Shown one piece after another: positions 37,134 through 48,201 of a stretch of 64,000 nt of DNA. Both the position numbers and the translations under genes were made by a program. The first letter of the stretch is position 1. Each line of letters starts with the position of its first letter. Source of the stretch: Halichondria panicea. Taxonomy: Eukaryota > Porifera > Demospongiae > Suberitida > Halichondriidae. Under the pieces are notes generated by a model. The model did no database searches and was not told the origin of the DNA. It saw only the letters and a program-made list of their open reading frames with translations. The stretch covers positions 4,490,990 through 4,554,989 of the forward strand of contig NC_087387.1 of NCBI RefSeq assembly GCF_963675165.1, given 5' to 3'.

Positions 37134-40100
37134 ATGTCCGCTACTCAAGTCTCTGGTATCTCGGATATCCATCACCATCCAACCAGCGTAGCAGAAACCC
37201 TCTCTGTAACAACAAGCGAGACGGTTGTTCCTTCTATGGTACAACATGTTGGAGGCGTTTCTCTGAGTAATGAAGTAACTGTCAATCCCATTTCTTTACA
37301 ACAACCTGTACCTCTCACCGTCAACGTGACAGTACCTGGTGACCAGGCACATCATTCACTAACACCTGTCGGCACATCTTTGGATACCCACTCTTCTATT
37401 ACAGGTTCCATAGCCGATCGTACTTCAACAGCACTTCTAAACATTGCATCGAATTCGCTCAACCTCACCGAGATATTGAATGCGCAGCAACAAGCTTTGG
37501 AGCAGTTTCAATGTCAACTACAGCTAGCCCAACAGACGGAAGCGATCAACCAACGTCTTGATACTATCGAGAGGACTCTGAATAGTCTCATTCACCAGAA
37601 AGCGCACGAAGATGCCGTGAAGAATCAAGTGCAGATACACACACCACAGACGCATATGGTACAGCTGGATGCGTTGGCCGCGGTTACACCGGTACTTACA
37701 CCAGTACGTCCGTCACAGCAGCTGCAGTTGACCACTCCGGACAAGATGGATTCACTTTCGGATCACTCTATGCTCAGCGATGGAAGGAAGAAGAAACTAC
37801 CACGGGAGCTATGTGTAAGTGATGCTACATTAAGTACAGAATCTTTTCCGATATTGGTGTAGATCTACATACCAATTTGTACAATATAATGCTCGCCGCT
37901 GTACGGTATTATATCATAGATAGTAGAAGAAAGGGATTGGAAACAGCTCATGTGATCCAATGTATTTATTTATACACGATAATGTGTAATCTATAGACAA
38001 ATATGTGTGTCACAGTTTTTCAGCTTGTTGTGCGTATTACTCTCTCCTTGCAGAGCAAAGTTCGCTCCACCTATCACTCTATGAACCTGGAGTTCAAAAT
38101 AGACGAGAGGTAAGTTTGTATACGGTGGGGTGGCCGTAGCAAGCATTACCACTTCTGAAAGTATGCAGCACTTAAATTGAAGATGTAGAAAAAGCCTGTT
38201 TGTACAGTACTAGTTAACCACATGTATTCATTTGTCTTCTCTGATTATTATAGGTTTCTGAGCCCAGCCAACCAGCGAGTCACTGACTCTCTCATTGACA
38301 CTGTCTTTACTGACACCAATGGTAACTTTAAATACAGTATATCATAACGCTAATAATATACTGTACCCTCTCTAGTGCTCCCTATGTCTAAACGGCTTAG
38401 TCAAAAGCACTCTCCGTTCTATGTACATGCATCATGTATATGCTACTTGTCCCATGATCTATTTCTTTTTAACATGAGGCCGTGCCGCAGCCAGCTGGTT
38501 GTAGTAGTCGTCTGTCTGTGTCTGTCTGTTTGTGATTTCTGAGCCGGCTCACTTGGATGCCATAGCACTACGTTTACAGCATGGGTAGCCTTCACACACA
38601 ACAAGTTATTAGTTCAGATTTCGACATTAAAGCTTTATTGTCCAGCGAAAGCTAAGAAGCTTAAATTTGCACGTTGCCTGCAGGCTAGCTAGCTGCTGCA
38701 CGCTCTGCGATCCTAGCACCAGGATAGCCATGCCAATCTTCTAAGACTCCAGGTTTCTTCGCTGTGATTCTAGCCCACAGTGTACAGTACGTGTATGTAC
38801 ATGTATGTCTCATGTACATGTAGCAACCACTAAAACTCTGTTCTCGATGACAGTGTGTCGCAATGCCTCCAGTGTGGTTTAGTTTTATAACTCGATCCTG
38901 ATTTATGTGCTAGATAGCCTCAATCATACATACTACTAGCCTCGATTCCTAAGGCTAACATACTACATGCACTGCACTCTTACATGCAGCCACATTTATT
39001 AACACAACCCCCCCCCCCCCCCCCCCTAGGAGCCTACAGTGCTAAGGACATCAAGCGCTCTGTGCACCGTTACTATGAGTCTCGAAGACGACTAGGGATT
39101 GAGGAACTTCCTGACAGACAGGGAAAGGCGGCGGAACAGAAGAGAAGGAGAAAGCATCGTGCTAGACAGCAGAGATCCTTTGACAGGTGAGACTCAGAGG
39201 GTGGCACTATGACAAAAATACGCCCATCCCCTCTCAAGCCTATAAAGTTCTGGCTTGCAGAAAATAGTGGGTGTGTTTTCACAAAGGGTATGGTACTGTA
39301 GAGTCAGGTGTATTAGGGACTGTACAGTATCTGTTCTGTAGAGATGCAGTTTTACAAAGCTTGCACGTACATGTACTTTGTTCGCAGTGAAACCACGTAA
39401 TTTAGTTATTCTTTTACTTGAGGTCAATTAGTGTACGTTACATTACATTTTTAAAAGTGTGGTGAAAACGATTGTTATAATTATTCTATTCACTGATTTC
39501 TTGTGCAGGCGTAGGAAGTTTGTTCGGGACACTGAGAGTCAGTACTGGTCGTTTGTATCCCCCGCCTGTATGACAGAGGAGTCAGACTCGGAACAAGGGG
39601 AGAAGATTGTCACTCACCAACTGCTTTGGAGATCAGAGTGTGAGCCTGTCCTATAATTATTATGTATCTTTTGGTTTCAACAAACATGGTGGATTTGAGC
39701 CCAAAACCAATCAGGGATATTTACATGTACTGCATGTACGCACCTTATGATGACATTTACATGTATAATTATGTAACTACTATTATTTTAGTGTGTGGTA
39801 TTCATACAATTTTTACGCTTAATTACATGTAACAGGACTGTAGGGTACGCTAAAGTTTACATACCGTGTACACTGAACCATTTAATAGAGTTGCGTACAA
39901 AGGTCAAATGTTGTCATTGCCTACTGTACTTTCCGTGTGTACTGTGTCCCTCCCCCCCACAGTTATGAACCAGTTTGTTCAAAAGCTGGACAGTCGCTAT
40001 GATAAGTCCAAGAAGCCAGGCACTGGGACCACAGTCAAGCGAACCAGAGTAGCAGGTTGGACATTAATTATCACGAGATTTGAAGTCATTGAAACACATT

Positions 40101-41486
40101 TTAGTAGGCCACCCACCCACACATGCACACGCACGCTAATCCGTCTTAGTGTGATAGCGACAAAAATCCATTACTGTCTTCCCCTGCAGGTCTCTCCTCC
40201 ACCTCTCAGCCTCCCCCTAGCCTTCCCCAGTGGATGATTGACCCCACCTATAAGATCCCCGCCCCCCTACCAGGAGTGTGTATGAGTGACCCCACTCTGG
40301 ACAGCCATTCCATGGACAGCCATTCCACTCCCTCTGGTGAGTGTTAGGGGTCACGAGTTGTGCTCACTGTCTACTGTTACTGTACAGGATGTACCGGGCG
40401 CTTAGGGTCAAACTATTATTATACCGTATCCCTTATAGCGGGTGTATTTCAAATTTAATGTTGCATTTTTCGTTGATAAGCATGAACATTTATATCCCAG
40501 AATGTTGATATCGCATGCATGCATGTGCCAAAAGGTTGGTTGTCCACGAAACTTATATCCGTGAAATCCCTCCACTGGTCTTTCAGCGAAAGTGTCTACC
40601 CTAGAAATATACCCGCTATACAGTAGACCGTGCATCCATACAGTTTTTGGACCTGTAATTATATTGTTAGCTTCTAATCGAGAATGATTCTGTGCATCTC
40701 ATTGGTCACAACTGTACGATACATAGAAAAATAACATATAGCCCCAGGCATGCACAGTTCAGGTTTTTTGGGTTCAAGAAAGTAAGCAAACAGAATGAAT
40801 CATGCTTAACAGTGCTAAGACTCCAAGCGACGGCGGAAATACGGAAGCTGCTCTCCAAGATGGTTAGGCCTCCATGGGTCCATGGGAGTGGTTTAGATAC
40901 ATTTTACCAAGAAAAGCTTGCAACTGCAGCAAAGGACTTCGAATGCACAACCTTGAAAGCTCCCGAGCATCTGTAGGAGACAACATGTTGTTTAACTAGC
41001 TTTGACGGCTATAAAATCTGTTGTTCTTTTTGCAGTATGCATCATGGATTGAATTGTTGCTAAGGGAAGGTCCTTTTATAAGTGCTTCGGCCACGTAGTA
41101 TAAGTCAGATATACCACACCTACGAGGAGGATATGTACCCTGTATATCCTCTACTACTACGCCTCGGAATAACCACGGTATAGCGTAGTGGAGGATATAT
41201 GTGTGCATATCCTCCTCGTATGTGGTATATCCTAGATATACAGTAATTATGACTTTATCCAACAAGGAAGGTATAGGGTATATATAACGCTGTCTGTATT
41301 ATAGAAAACACTGGCTGTTTTGTTTTCCTCATTGCATAAAAGTAATGATGGTTATGTATACAAGTTTAGTATTCCCTCCCTCCAGTGGCTGACGATGTGA
41401 CAACGTACACCACCCTCATTGCTGACGTTCAAGAGGTCCACGAAGAGTCCAGTGACTTTGAACTGCCGGAGACTGTCGTAGCTTAA
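37134..41486 (+). CDS. Coiled-coil/basic protein, tentatively C14orf93-like
   Basis: The eight-exon model is 37134-37814, 38054-38109, 38254-38321, 39030-39186, 39509-39639, 39963-40055, 40190-40336 and 41386-41486. All phases are consistent and give 477 residues. Exon 1 is Ser/Thr/Pro-rich, then has a Gln-rich coiled coil (about residues 120-170). Exons 2-5 form the conserved core: K-V-R-S-x-Y-H-S-M-N-L-E-F-K, L-S-P-A-N-Q-R-V-T-D-S-L, a strongly basic R/K stretch in exon 4 that looks like a nuclear signal, then S-P-A-C-M-T-E-E-S-D-S-E-x-G and L-L-W-R-S-E. This order resembles animal C14orf93-type proteins as I remember them, but I cannot confirm it. The C-terminus is acidic. A nuclear role is inferred from the basic region. 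Confidence 0.7.
37915..37965 (+). repeat. Solo terminal repeat of the 52.3-kb P-like element
   Basis: ATAGATAGTAGAAGAAAGGG and GATTGGAAACA match the end of the element at 52293-53504. No second end is seen, so it is a solo terminus in intron 1. Confidence 0.5.
38495..38705 (+). repeat. Dispersed repeat family R, copy 3
   Basis: Matches 21840-22060: (CTGT)n start, CACTTGGATGCCATAGCACT, ATTAAAGCTTTATTGTC, AAAGCTAAGAAGCTTAA. It lies in intron 3 of the 37-kb gene. Confidence 0.65.
39008..39028 (+). promoter_or_regulatory. 19-nt poly-C polypyrimidine tract at a splice acceptor
   Basis: Nineteen consecutive C are directly followed by TAG, the acceptor of exon 4 of the 37-kb gene. It is the whole polypyrimidine tract of that intron. 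Confidence 0.8.
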
Positions 41487-43410
41487 ACTTAGCGCTGGTT
41501 GATATCCGTGTAGACAAACTGGATCTCTGCAATGTCACGCTGTTGTATTAGTAGTCACTTTGTTTGTTGTATGCCACTTTTGGATACGTTTAATTTTTGC
41601 TGTATGTTCTATTTTATTCCATTACTGTTGTTGTATGTGCAAAATAATTAATGCATACATGTACTCATCGATTTTTAGTGATAGTTCACTTTGTTACTAT
41701 AGCCACAATGTCAAGATCATAAAGTTATGGTAAAGATCTATTTTGCAACAAGCTAAATATTAGCTGTTACGTACCGCCTCCACAAAAGTGTGATTTTGTG
41801 ATCACGTTGTCGTACGTGGGCATAGGCTAACATAATTTTGAGACTAATAGGTGCAGAGCATTGAGCATTATGCCAGCCTAATAGGCAATAAGTATTAGCC
41901 TATTAGGCAATTTTTACCAAATGTTGGTAGAAAGTACTTATAGAAGCTCAATAGCATGAATAATGCACGTACTTCTGTGCACATGGTCCACGTCGTGGTA
42001 GACTGAGTATATACGTATGGAAGGTGCTAGTAGTACTACTAGATCAGTTGACTTTTTTCTAAAATTTCTTTCACCAATAATACTTCTTCTGTGTTCTAGT
42101 TATAGATTATAGTTAATCCACTTCCAGTGCACAATGTTCCTCTGACATGCATTAACTATGGATCAATCATGAGCTAGATGTTATAGATGCAGCTCAGGCT
42201 GCTGGGAGTGATGTAGATCTACTAGTTTTTCCATGGAAAAAATGAGCTAATAATTTATACATGTGTATATATATAGCTGTATTATTGTTCAGATGCTTTA
42301 TGACATGCATGGGTCTATTCATCTCTATATAATTATTAACACTGTTTTAAAGTATATACATGCAGAGACAGCAACAAACCTGTATACTGACAGCTATATT
42401 TTTCTTTTAGTGTGCACTGCATGGGACCTCACACTAGAAGATAAATTTTACACTAAAAATGTTCTGCGTGTTCAAGCACTGTTACATATATATAACTACA
42501 CCATTAATTATCACAGTGTTTGAAAGTACAACAAAGACCAGCAGGTGCTATCACACTGTAAAAACGAGTGGGTCATTGTAACATACTAGTGGGTTAACAA
42601 AACTCGTGAGCGGTGGGTCACATGCACATGGGTCATATCCCCTTGAAAGACCAAACAAACAAACAAATGATAAATACCATAATTATTATGCTTGATCAGA
42701 GGCCGTGGCTACTAAATGTTGGAAGAGGAGGCCACTGTTCAAGAGAGGCGTTTATTAGGGTACTAACATGCACCCCAGCTAATTCAACAACCTTTATAGT
42801 TTGTCATCAACATTATTTTCACCTGAACTCAATTGCTTGATAATGCATGAGGGGCAAAGAGATTCCCTCTTTGGTTCGTGGCTGGTCAACATCACGTTTT
42901 AAATGAGGGTCCTAACGATAACATGCATGGAATCAATATCGATCGCCTGCTCACTTTCTACGTACTTGTGATCATGATTATATAATTATTTATTCTCCCT
43001 CCCCCAACAGTATACCTTTACGCTGGATAAGAGGGTGGAAATGTTCCTTAAGAAGACAGCTGGGAAGACGTTACCAACTGTCGTGTACCCTGAACCGGGT
43101 CTACTGTAATAGGCAATGGATAAATGTTTCACTGTAGTGCCTGATAAATGGACAGGCCTGCATGGGTGCAGACGTCAAGCACTATATAACATAGTATTCC
43201 GTGTGTCATGCAACGTATCTTGATGGCCAACATTTTGAAATGCAGTATACAAAGGACACGAAATTATAATTAATTATAGCAAAAAAATGTCTATCTCTAA
43301 TATATTTATTAACACAAAACAATCAAAATTGCTAACAGCAGTTATATAACTATAGAATACATTGCCTACGAAAGTTTAGGGGTAACTTTAAGTTAGCTAA
43401 ATAAGACAGT
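41487..43410. other. Intergenic with one orphan exon candidate
   Basis: 43011-43109 (+) reads as a terminal exon: an acceptor CTCCCCCAACAG, 32 codons (Y-T-F-T-L-D-K-R-V-E-M-F-L-K-K) and TAA. I find no matching upstream exons. The rest is AT-rich; a transposon-like block CACTGTTCAAGAGAGGCG lies near 42735. Confidence 0.35.
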
Positions 43411-46400
43411 TCATACTTCATCATTGTTTATGGGGGCAATTTCTGTGTGTGTAACAATGGGATCACGGTTGACGCTCGTAGAGGGAGGGGCCGGGGTGTA
43501 GTCCTCTGTGGTGAGGGGGGCTAGTTCATCCAAGTAGGATAGTCTCAGCTGGTCAGACCTCGTGGCTGATCTGATGATGGGAGGAGTGATGTAACGATCA
43601 GGGTCAGCTTCTTCCATGGCTCTATCAGTGTAAGGTTGGTCCACGGGTACGTGTCTTTGCTCATAGTTGTCGACTACTTCAAGAAATCAATCGTCATCGT
43701 TTATTTGCTGATAATTTTCCCGGCTATTGTTAGCTTGTTGGAGTCTCATGTCTGCAACTCCAGCTCTTAAGTTCCTTATGGTGTCCTCTATCTTCAGCCA
43801 TGTATTGAGCTTCTTGAGCACGAATTGGTAGAAATGGTAGCAAAGGGTTGTCACAAACAGAATGAATGATATAGCTATCGAAGTATTGGCTAGTGCTGAC
43901 TGATTTTTCTTTGTATTTTTGACATAGAAGGTGCCAAATGCAAAAATAGCAACATTGAGTAGATAGAGAGTTTCAAGGGAACCACAGAACTTATTTTTAT
44001 AAGAACGATTATTCAGTAGTTTCCATCCAATCAGTCCAACTGATAGAACCCCAGATGATAGAATAGGGAGAGACGTGTCTGGAGCCATGGCAACTACTAG
44101 ATTATGAGTAATCAGAGCAAAGAGGAGCAGTCCCACCCAATAGCGATGCTTGGGAGTGAATGGAGCATGGTATGCATCCATGAAGCCAATGTATTTTGTG
44201 TTCTCAGTCCATTTAAAAACCTTTGAACAGCGAGGAAACCATTGTCCAAAAACGAGCAATACAGTGAACAATCCACCGGCAATGAGAATTATGGCGGCTG
44301 CAACAAACCGAGGGATGTGATTGATAGTGAAGTATTTCACATTGCTATTGTACAGCCAAACTATTTCGTTTGTATCATCAGGATAATCTAAGACCCTGTG
44401 TTGTAGTGCAGCAATGATAAAACGCAAGAATTTGGAATAAGAGAGTAGCTAGGACAAGTGTGCCTAGGGCAGCAACAGGATTCCTGTTGGAGAGGAGCTT
44501 TGCAAATGAGTTAAAGTACTTGCTCAAAATGATTACAAGAAACATTAGAAGAAACACGTAAGCTGGGAAGACAAGTTGAAGGAGTACTTTTGCTTGAGAG
44601 TTCATTCCATTGTAAAAGCATGTTTCGATTCCCATGTCAAGATTCACCCATGATACAAAAACTGTTAAAAAGTTGTTTAAATTAGGAAAGAAAATTGCTG
44701 TATTAGCAGCTACTATGTTGGCGTAGAAAATGAGGCCATGAATATTTCCAGTTGCTATAGTGATGTTGAGCACGAGAATTAAAGCAACTAGCAATATGCC
44801 AGCCAGCGCAAATGGAATTAGTAGAAGAAGGTAAAGATCAGAGCATTCTATACAGTTTGACGTGGCCAACACAAGACTTAGTCCTGGTTTACATTCTCCA
44901 CACAATACCCCACTTCGATTGTAGGCACACTGTTCGTCAGGGTTGCTTAGACTGATGTTGACTGGTTTTTCTACGCAATAGTCAAATGTACAGTTACTAA
45001 TAACATACGTTCCATTGGTGGTATTTATGAATTCTATCCATATGTTGGTATTACTTTCAAGCGTTATGGTACCATTTTTCTCAGAACAGTTTGTTATCGG
45101 ATATCCTTGTTGCAAGAATGGATCACAGTCACACTTGCATTCAGTATCGGATCGAGTTGGTTTGAGTCCAATTGGGCATGTGCAGGGCAGAAAAGAAATA
45201 TTGATAAGTTGTCTTGAAATTCCCAAATTAATGCATGGACCTTCAGCATACAGTTCCACTTGAGCAGAGTTGTCTTGTGAGAATACATTGTACTCTAATT
45301 CTGTGCACTGATTGCCAACTGTTTGTTTTTCCTGTCCTTCGTTGAGACGATCAAATCCATTCTCACTGACAACAGAACTGCGAATTGTGGCATTCATTGG
45401 ATTTCCAACTTGGTCAACAGCCATAATGCTGATTTTAAACAAGTGTCCCTTTCTAGTAGAAATACTGCCATTATTACAAAAGATTACTTTAACAGGTCTC
45501 AAAGAAATTGATAACTCGCTGGGGGATTTTACGATATTATTTATGTAATTCAATCCAGGTCCATTTGAAGAAATGTGATATTCAGCAAATTTACTTACTG
45601 TACACCTGTCCAATAGACCTCCGTAGATGTCTGCTCCTGACTGGGTAGCTGTGTTGTTAGTCATGAATGTGTTGAAATAGTTTGGATTATTGCCTATCCC
45701 ATACAGGTTAATAGTTTGAATAAAACAATCAACAAAAATGGTTTGTCTGGATTCTGTGCCCTCTCCTCTGCAGGTACCACTCTCAGTGTCATCCGCTACG
45801 AATATCCCCCCTCCATGCTGTGCCGAGTTGTTGTTAATCATTAACTTGACATACAATAATTGATAGTTAGAACTATTAGCCAGATATTCGAAGACTTCTT
45901 TAAACAGGTATAGTTTTGAACTTTGCTGTAGGTACACTCCACCTCCTTTAGCTTTAGCTGTGTTTGAGTCAATGTTGACGTATGATTGCGTTAGTTTAAT
46001 GGTTGTAGCTGCTGCATAAATACCTCCACCATTATTCTCTGCAATATTGTCAACAATCTCACTTTGTTTATTTGATCGGAATTCAACTTTACTGGAATAT
46101 GCATAAATTCCTCCACCATCCTGGTGTGCTGTGTTGTGATAGATCTCTATTGGCTTGGTTATAAAGAGTGTACTCTCTCCTAGAAATATCCCTCCTCCAG
46201 AGGTAGCTGTGTTGTTGGTTATGATTGTTCTTTCTGTGTTAATGTACATTTCACTCTGGACTGCTTTAATGGCTCCACCCAACACACCACCACGATTGTT
46301 ACTGAGTCTTGTAGGTCCGTTAAACTTGACTCGACTATTGAAAATATCAATCGCTCCACCATGGTCAGCACTGTTATTTGTCAACATGCTGTCAGAGAAG

Positions 46401-47964
46401 GACACATTACTTAAGTAAACACCAATCGCTCCACCAGAGTCAGCTCTGTTGTTTGTCAGTGTACTGTTGGAGATTGACGCACTGCTTGAGGAAATATAAA
46501 TTGTTCCACCAATGTCAGCACTATTGTTTGTCAGCACACTGTTGGTGATGGACACCACACTGTTTGAGGAAACGTAAATCGCTCCACTACTGCTGTTAGC
46601 ACCGTTGTTTGCTAGCATACTGTTGAAGATGGACACGCTGCTTGAGGAAATATAAATCGCTCCACCATAGTCAGCTCTGTTGTTTGTTAGCGTACTGCCA
46701 GAGATGGAAACACTACCTCTGTAAACATGAATAACTCCACCACTATGGTCAGCTATGTTGTTTGTCAGTGTACTGCAGGAGATGGATACACTACTTGAGA
46801 AAACATAAATTGTTCCACCAAAGACAGCTCTGTTGTTTGTCAGCACACTGTTGGTGATGGACACCACACTGCTTGAAGAAATGTAAATCGCTCCACCACT
46901 ACTGTTAGCACCGTTGTTTGCTAGCACACTGTTAGATATGGACACACTGCTTGAGGAAGAAGCATAAATCGCTCCACCATAGTCAGCTCTGTTGTTTATC
47001 AGTGTACTGTCAGAGATGGATACACTGCCTGAGGAAACATAAATCGCTCCACCACCATGGTCAGCTATGTTGTTTGTCAGTGTACTGCTGGAGATGGATA
47101 CACTACTTGAGGAAACACTAATCGTTCCACCTAACTCGTAAGCACCATTGTTTTTCAGCACACTGTCGGAGATGGACACACTGCCAATACCAATCGCTCC
47201 ACCAAACTGAAAAGCTTTGTTATTTATAAAGTTACACCAAGTGATAACTACAGTACCAGATACCATTTCTACTGCTCTTCCACTCTCAGTACTCTTGTAG
47301 TTGAACTCTGTGTTGTTGATCAGTGCGTTTTTTGATTGAATGTCAACCACACCTCCATCATTTCTAGTGAACATACTATTTTTTATGTGCACATTATCAG
47401 CCTCAACATGCAGTGCCTGACCAGTGTTGTTCACAAATACGATGCATTCAATTTTTGTGGTATGAGTATTAGCAATTTTAACTATGTGGGTTTCCGCCTG
47501 ATTGAGTAATTCAAAGTTCATAAAGTAGCAGTTGTTGATATAGACATCGTGCACATCGTCAATGATCAAGCCTTGATGTGAGTTTAGTGGTCCATAATTT
47601 GCTCCAACGAAACTCAAGTTTTTAATAATCGTTTTGGTAATACTAATGAAACGTATTTCGCCATTGCTATAGAATCTCACAACAGCTGTACTTTTGTTCT
47701 GACTGGTGATATGTACATGTGAAAAATTACGAATCAATAACTGCTCAGTTAACACATGATCTCCAGGTAAAAAGCTCAAGGTGAGAATATCTCCTCCAGA
47801 TAACAAGTCTGTTTGAACAAGCTGCTCCAAAGTAAAACAAGTTCCATTTCCATAGTTATTACTGCAAAAGTCGGTTGAATCCACTGGCACAATGTGATAG
47901 TGCTCACTCCAGCAGCTAGAGTAAATAGCAGTACTAACCAACTGAGAATATTTCTAGACAGCAT
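43411..47964 (-). CDS. Beta-helix (Pmp-like repeat) multi-pass membrane protein, frame-disrupted
   Basis: The ATG at 47964 begins a signal peptide (M-L-S-R-N-I-L-S-W-L-V-L-L-F-T-L-A-A-G). The frame changes near 47905, then a 1.2-kb-residue-class ectodomain is open to 44378. About 12-14 tandem ~20-residue repeats with G-G-A-I-Y and L-T-N-N motifs (46.2-47.2 kb) are the right-handed beta-helix repeats seen in Chlamydia-type polymorphic membrane proteins. A Cys-rich stalk with C-x-Y-N-R-S-G-V-L-C-G-E-C near 44.9 kb and membrane segments follow. A one-base shift near 44436 moves the frame into 43687-44427, which continues the membrane region. A TGA at 43687-43689 is followed by an in-frame extension to 43411 rich in Pro/Thr/Asp. 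A surface receptor or adhesin role is inferred. Paralogue of the gene at 2-2116. Confidence 0.75.
46380..47205 (-). repeat. Coding tandem repeat of ~66-69 bp beta-helix units
   Basis: About twelve copies of a unit encoding G-G-A-I-Y-V/I-S-S-S-S-V-S-I-S-x-S-x-L-T-N-N-x-A. Several neighbours differ by only a few bases, and the pairs around 46550 and 46870 look like a higher-order duplication. Confidence 0.85.
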
Positions 47965-48199
47965 ACTGATTTTGCAGTTTCTGTTTAGAGTCACTACTTT
48001 TGCTAGATCTATATAGCTAGTAAACGTTCTGCAGTCTTATATTATGCGCTAACTCTAACCCGAAATCAAAAACATTCCCTATTTGCTTGGAACCCTAATT
48101 AATGTTGTGCAAAATAGGCAAAATAGGTATTATATTTTGATTGTGGGTTATCCCACAGTTCTCAGCCCTTCCTTAATAGGGCATGATGCCACATCTTGG
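47965..48199. other. 5' flank of the beta-helix gene
   Basis: No gene is seen. The segment 47967-48006 (TTCTGTTTAGAGTCACTACTT) has a partial copy at 51918-51956, suggesting that the 5' end of a related gene was duplicated there. Confidence 0.4.
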
Positions 48200-48201
48200 T
48201 A

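Noticed and set aside
42553-42625. CACTGTAAAAACGAGTGGGTC as an end of a TA-flanked element like that at 48202
   Set aside because: No inverted partner end was found nearby, so the ends cannot be defined.
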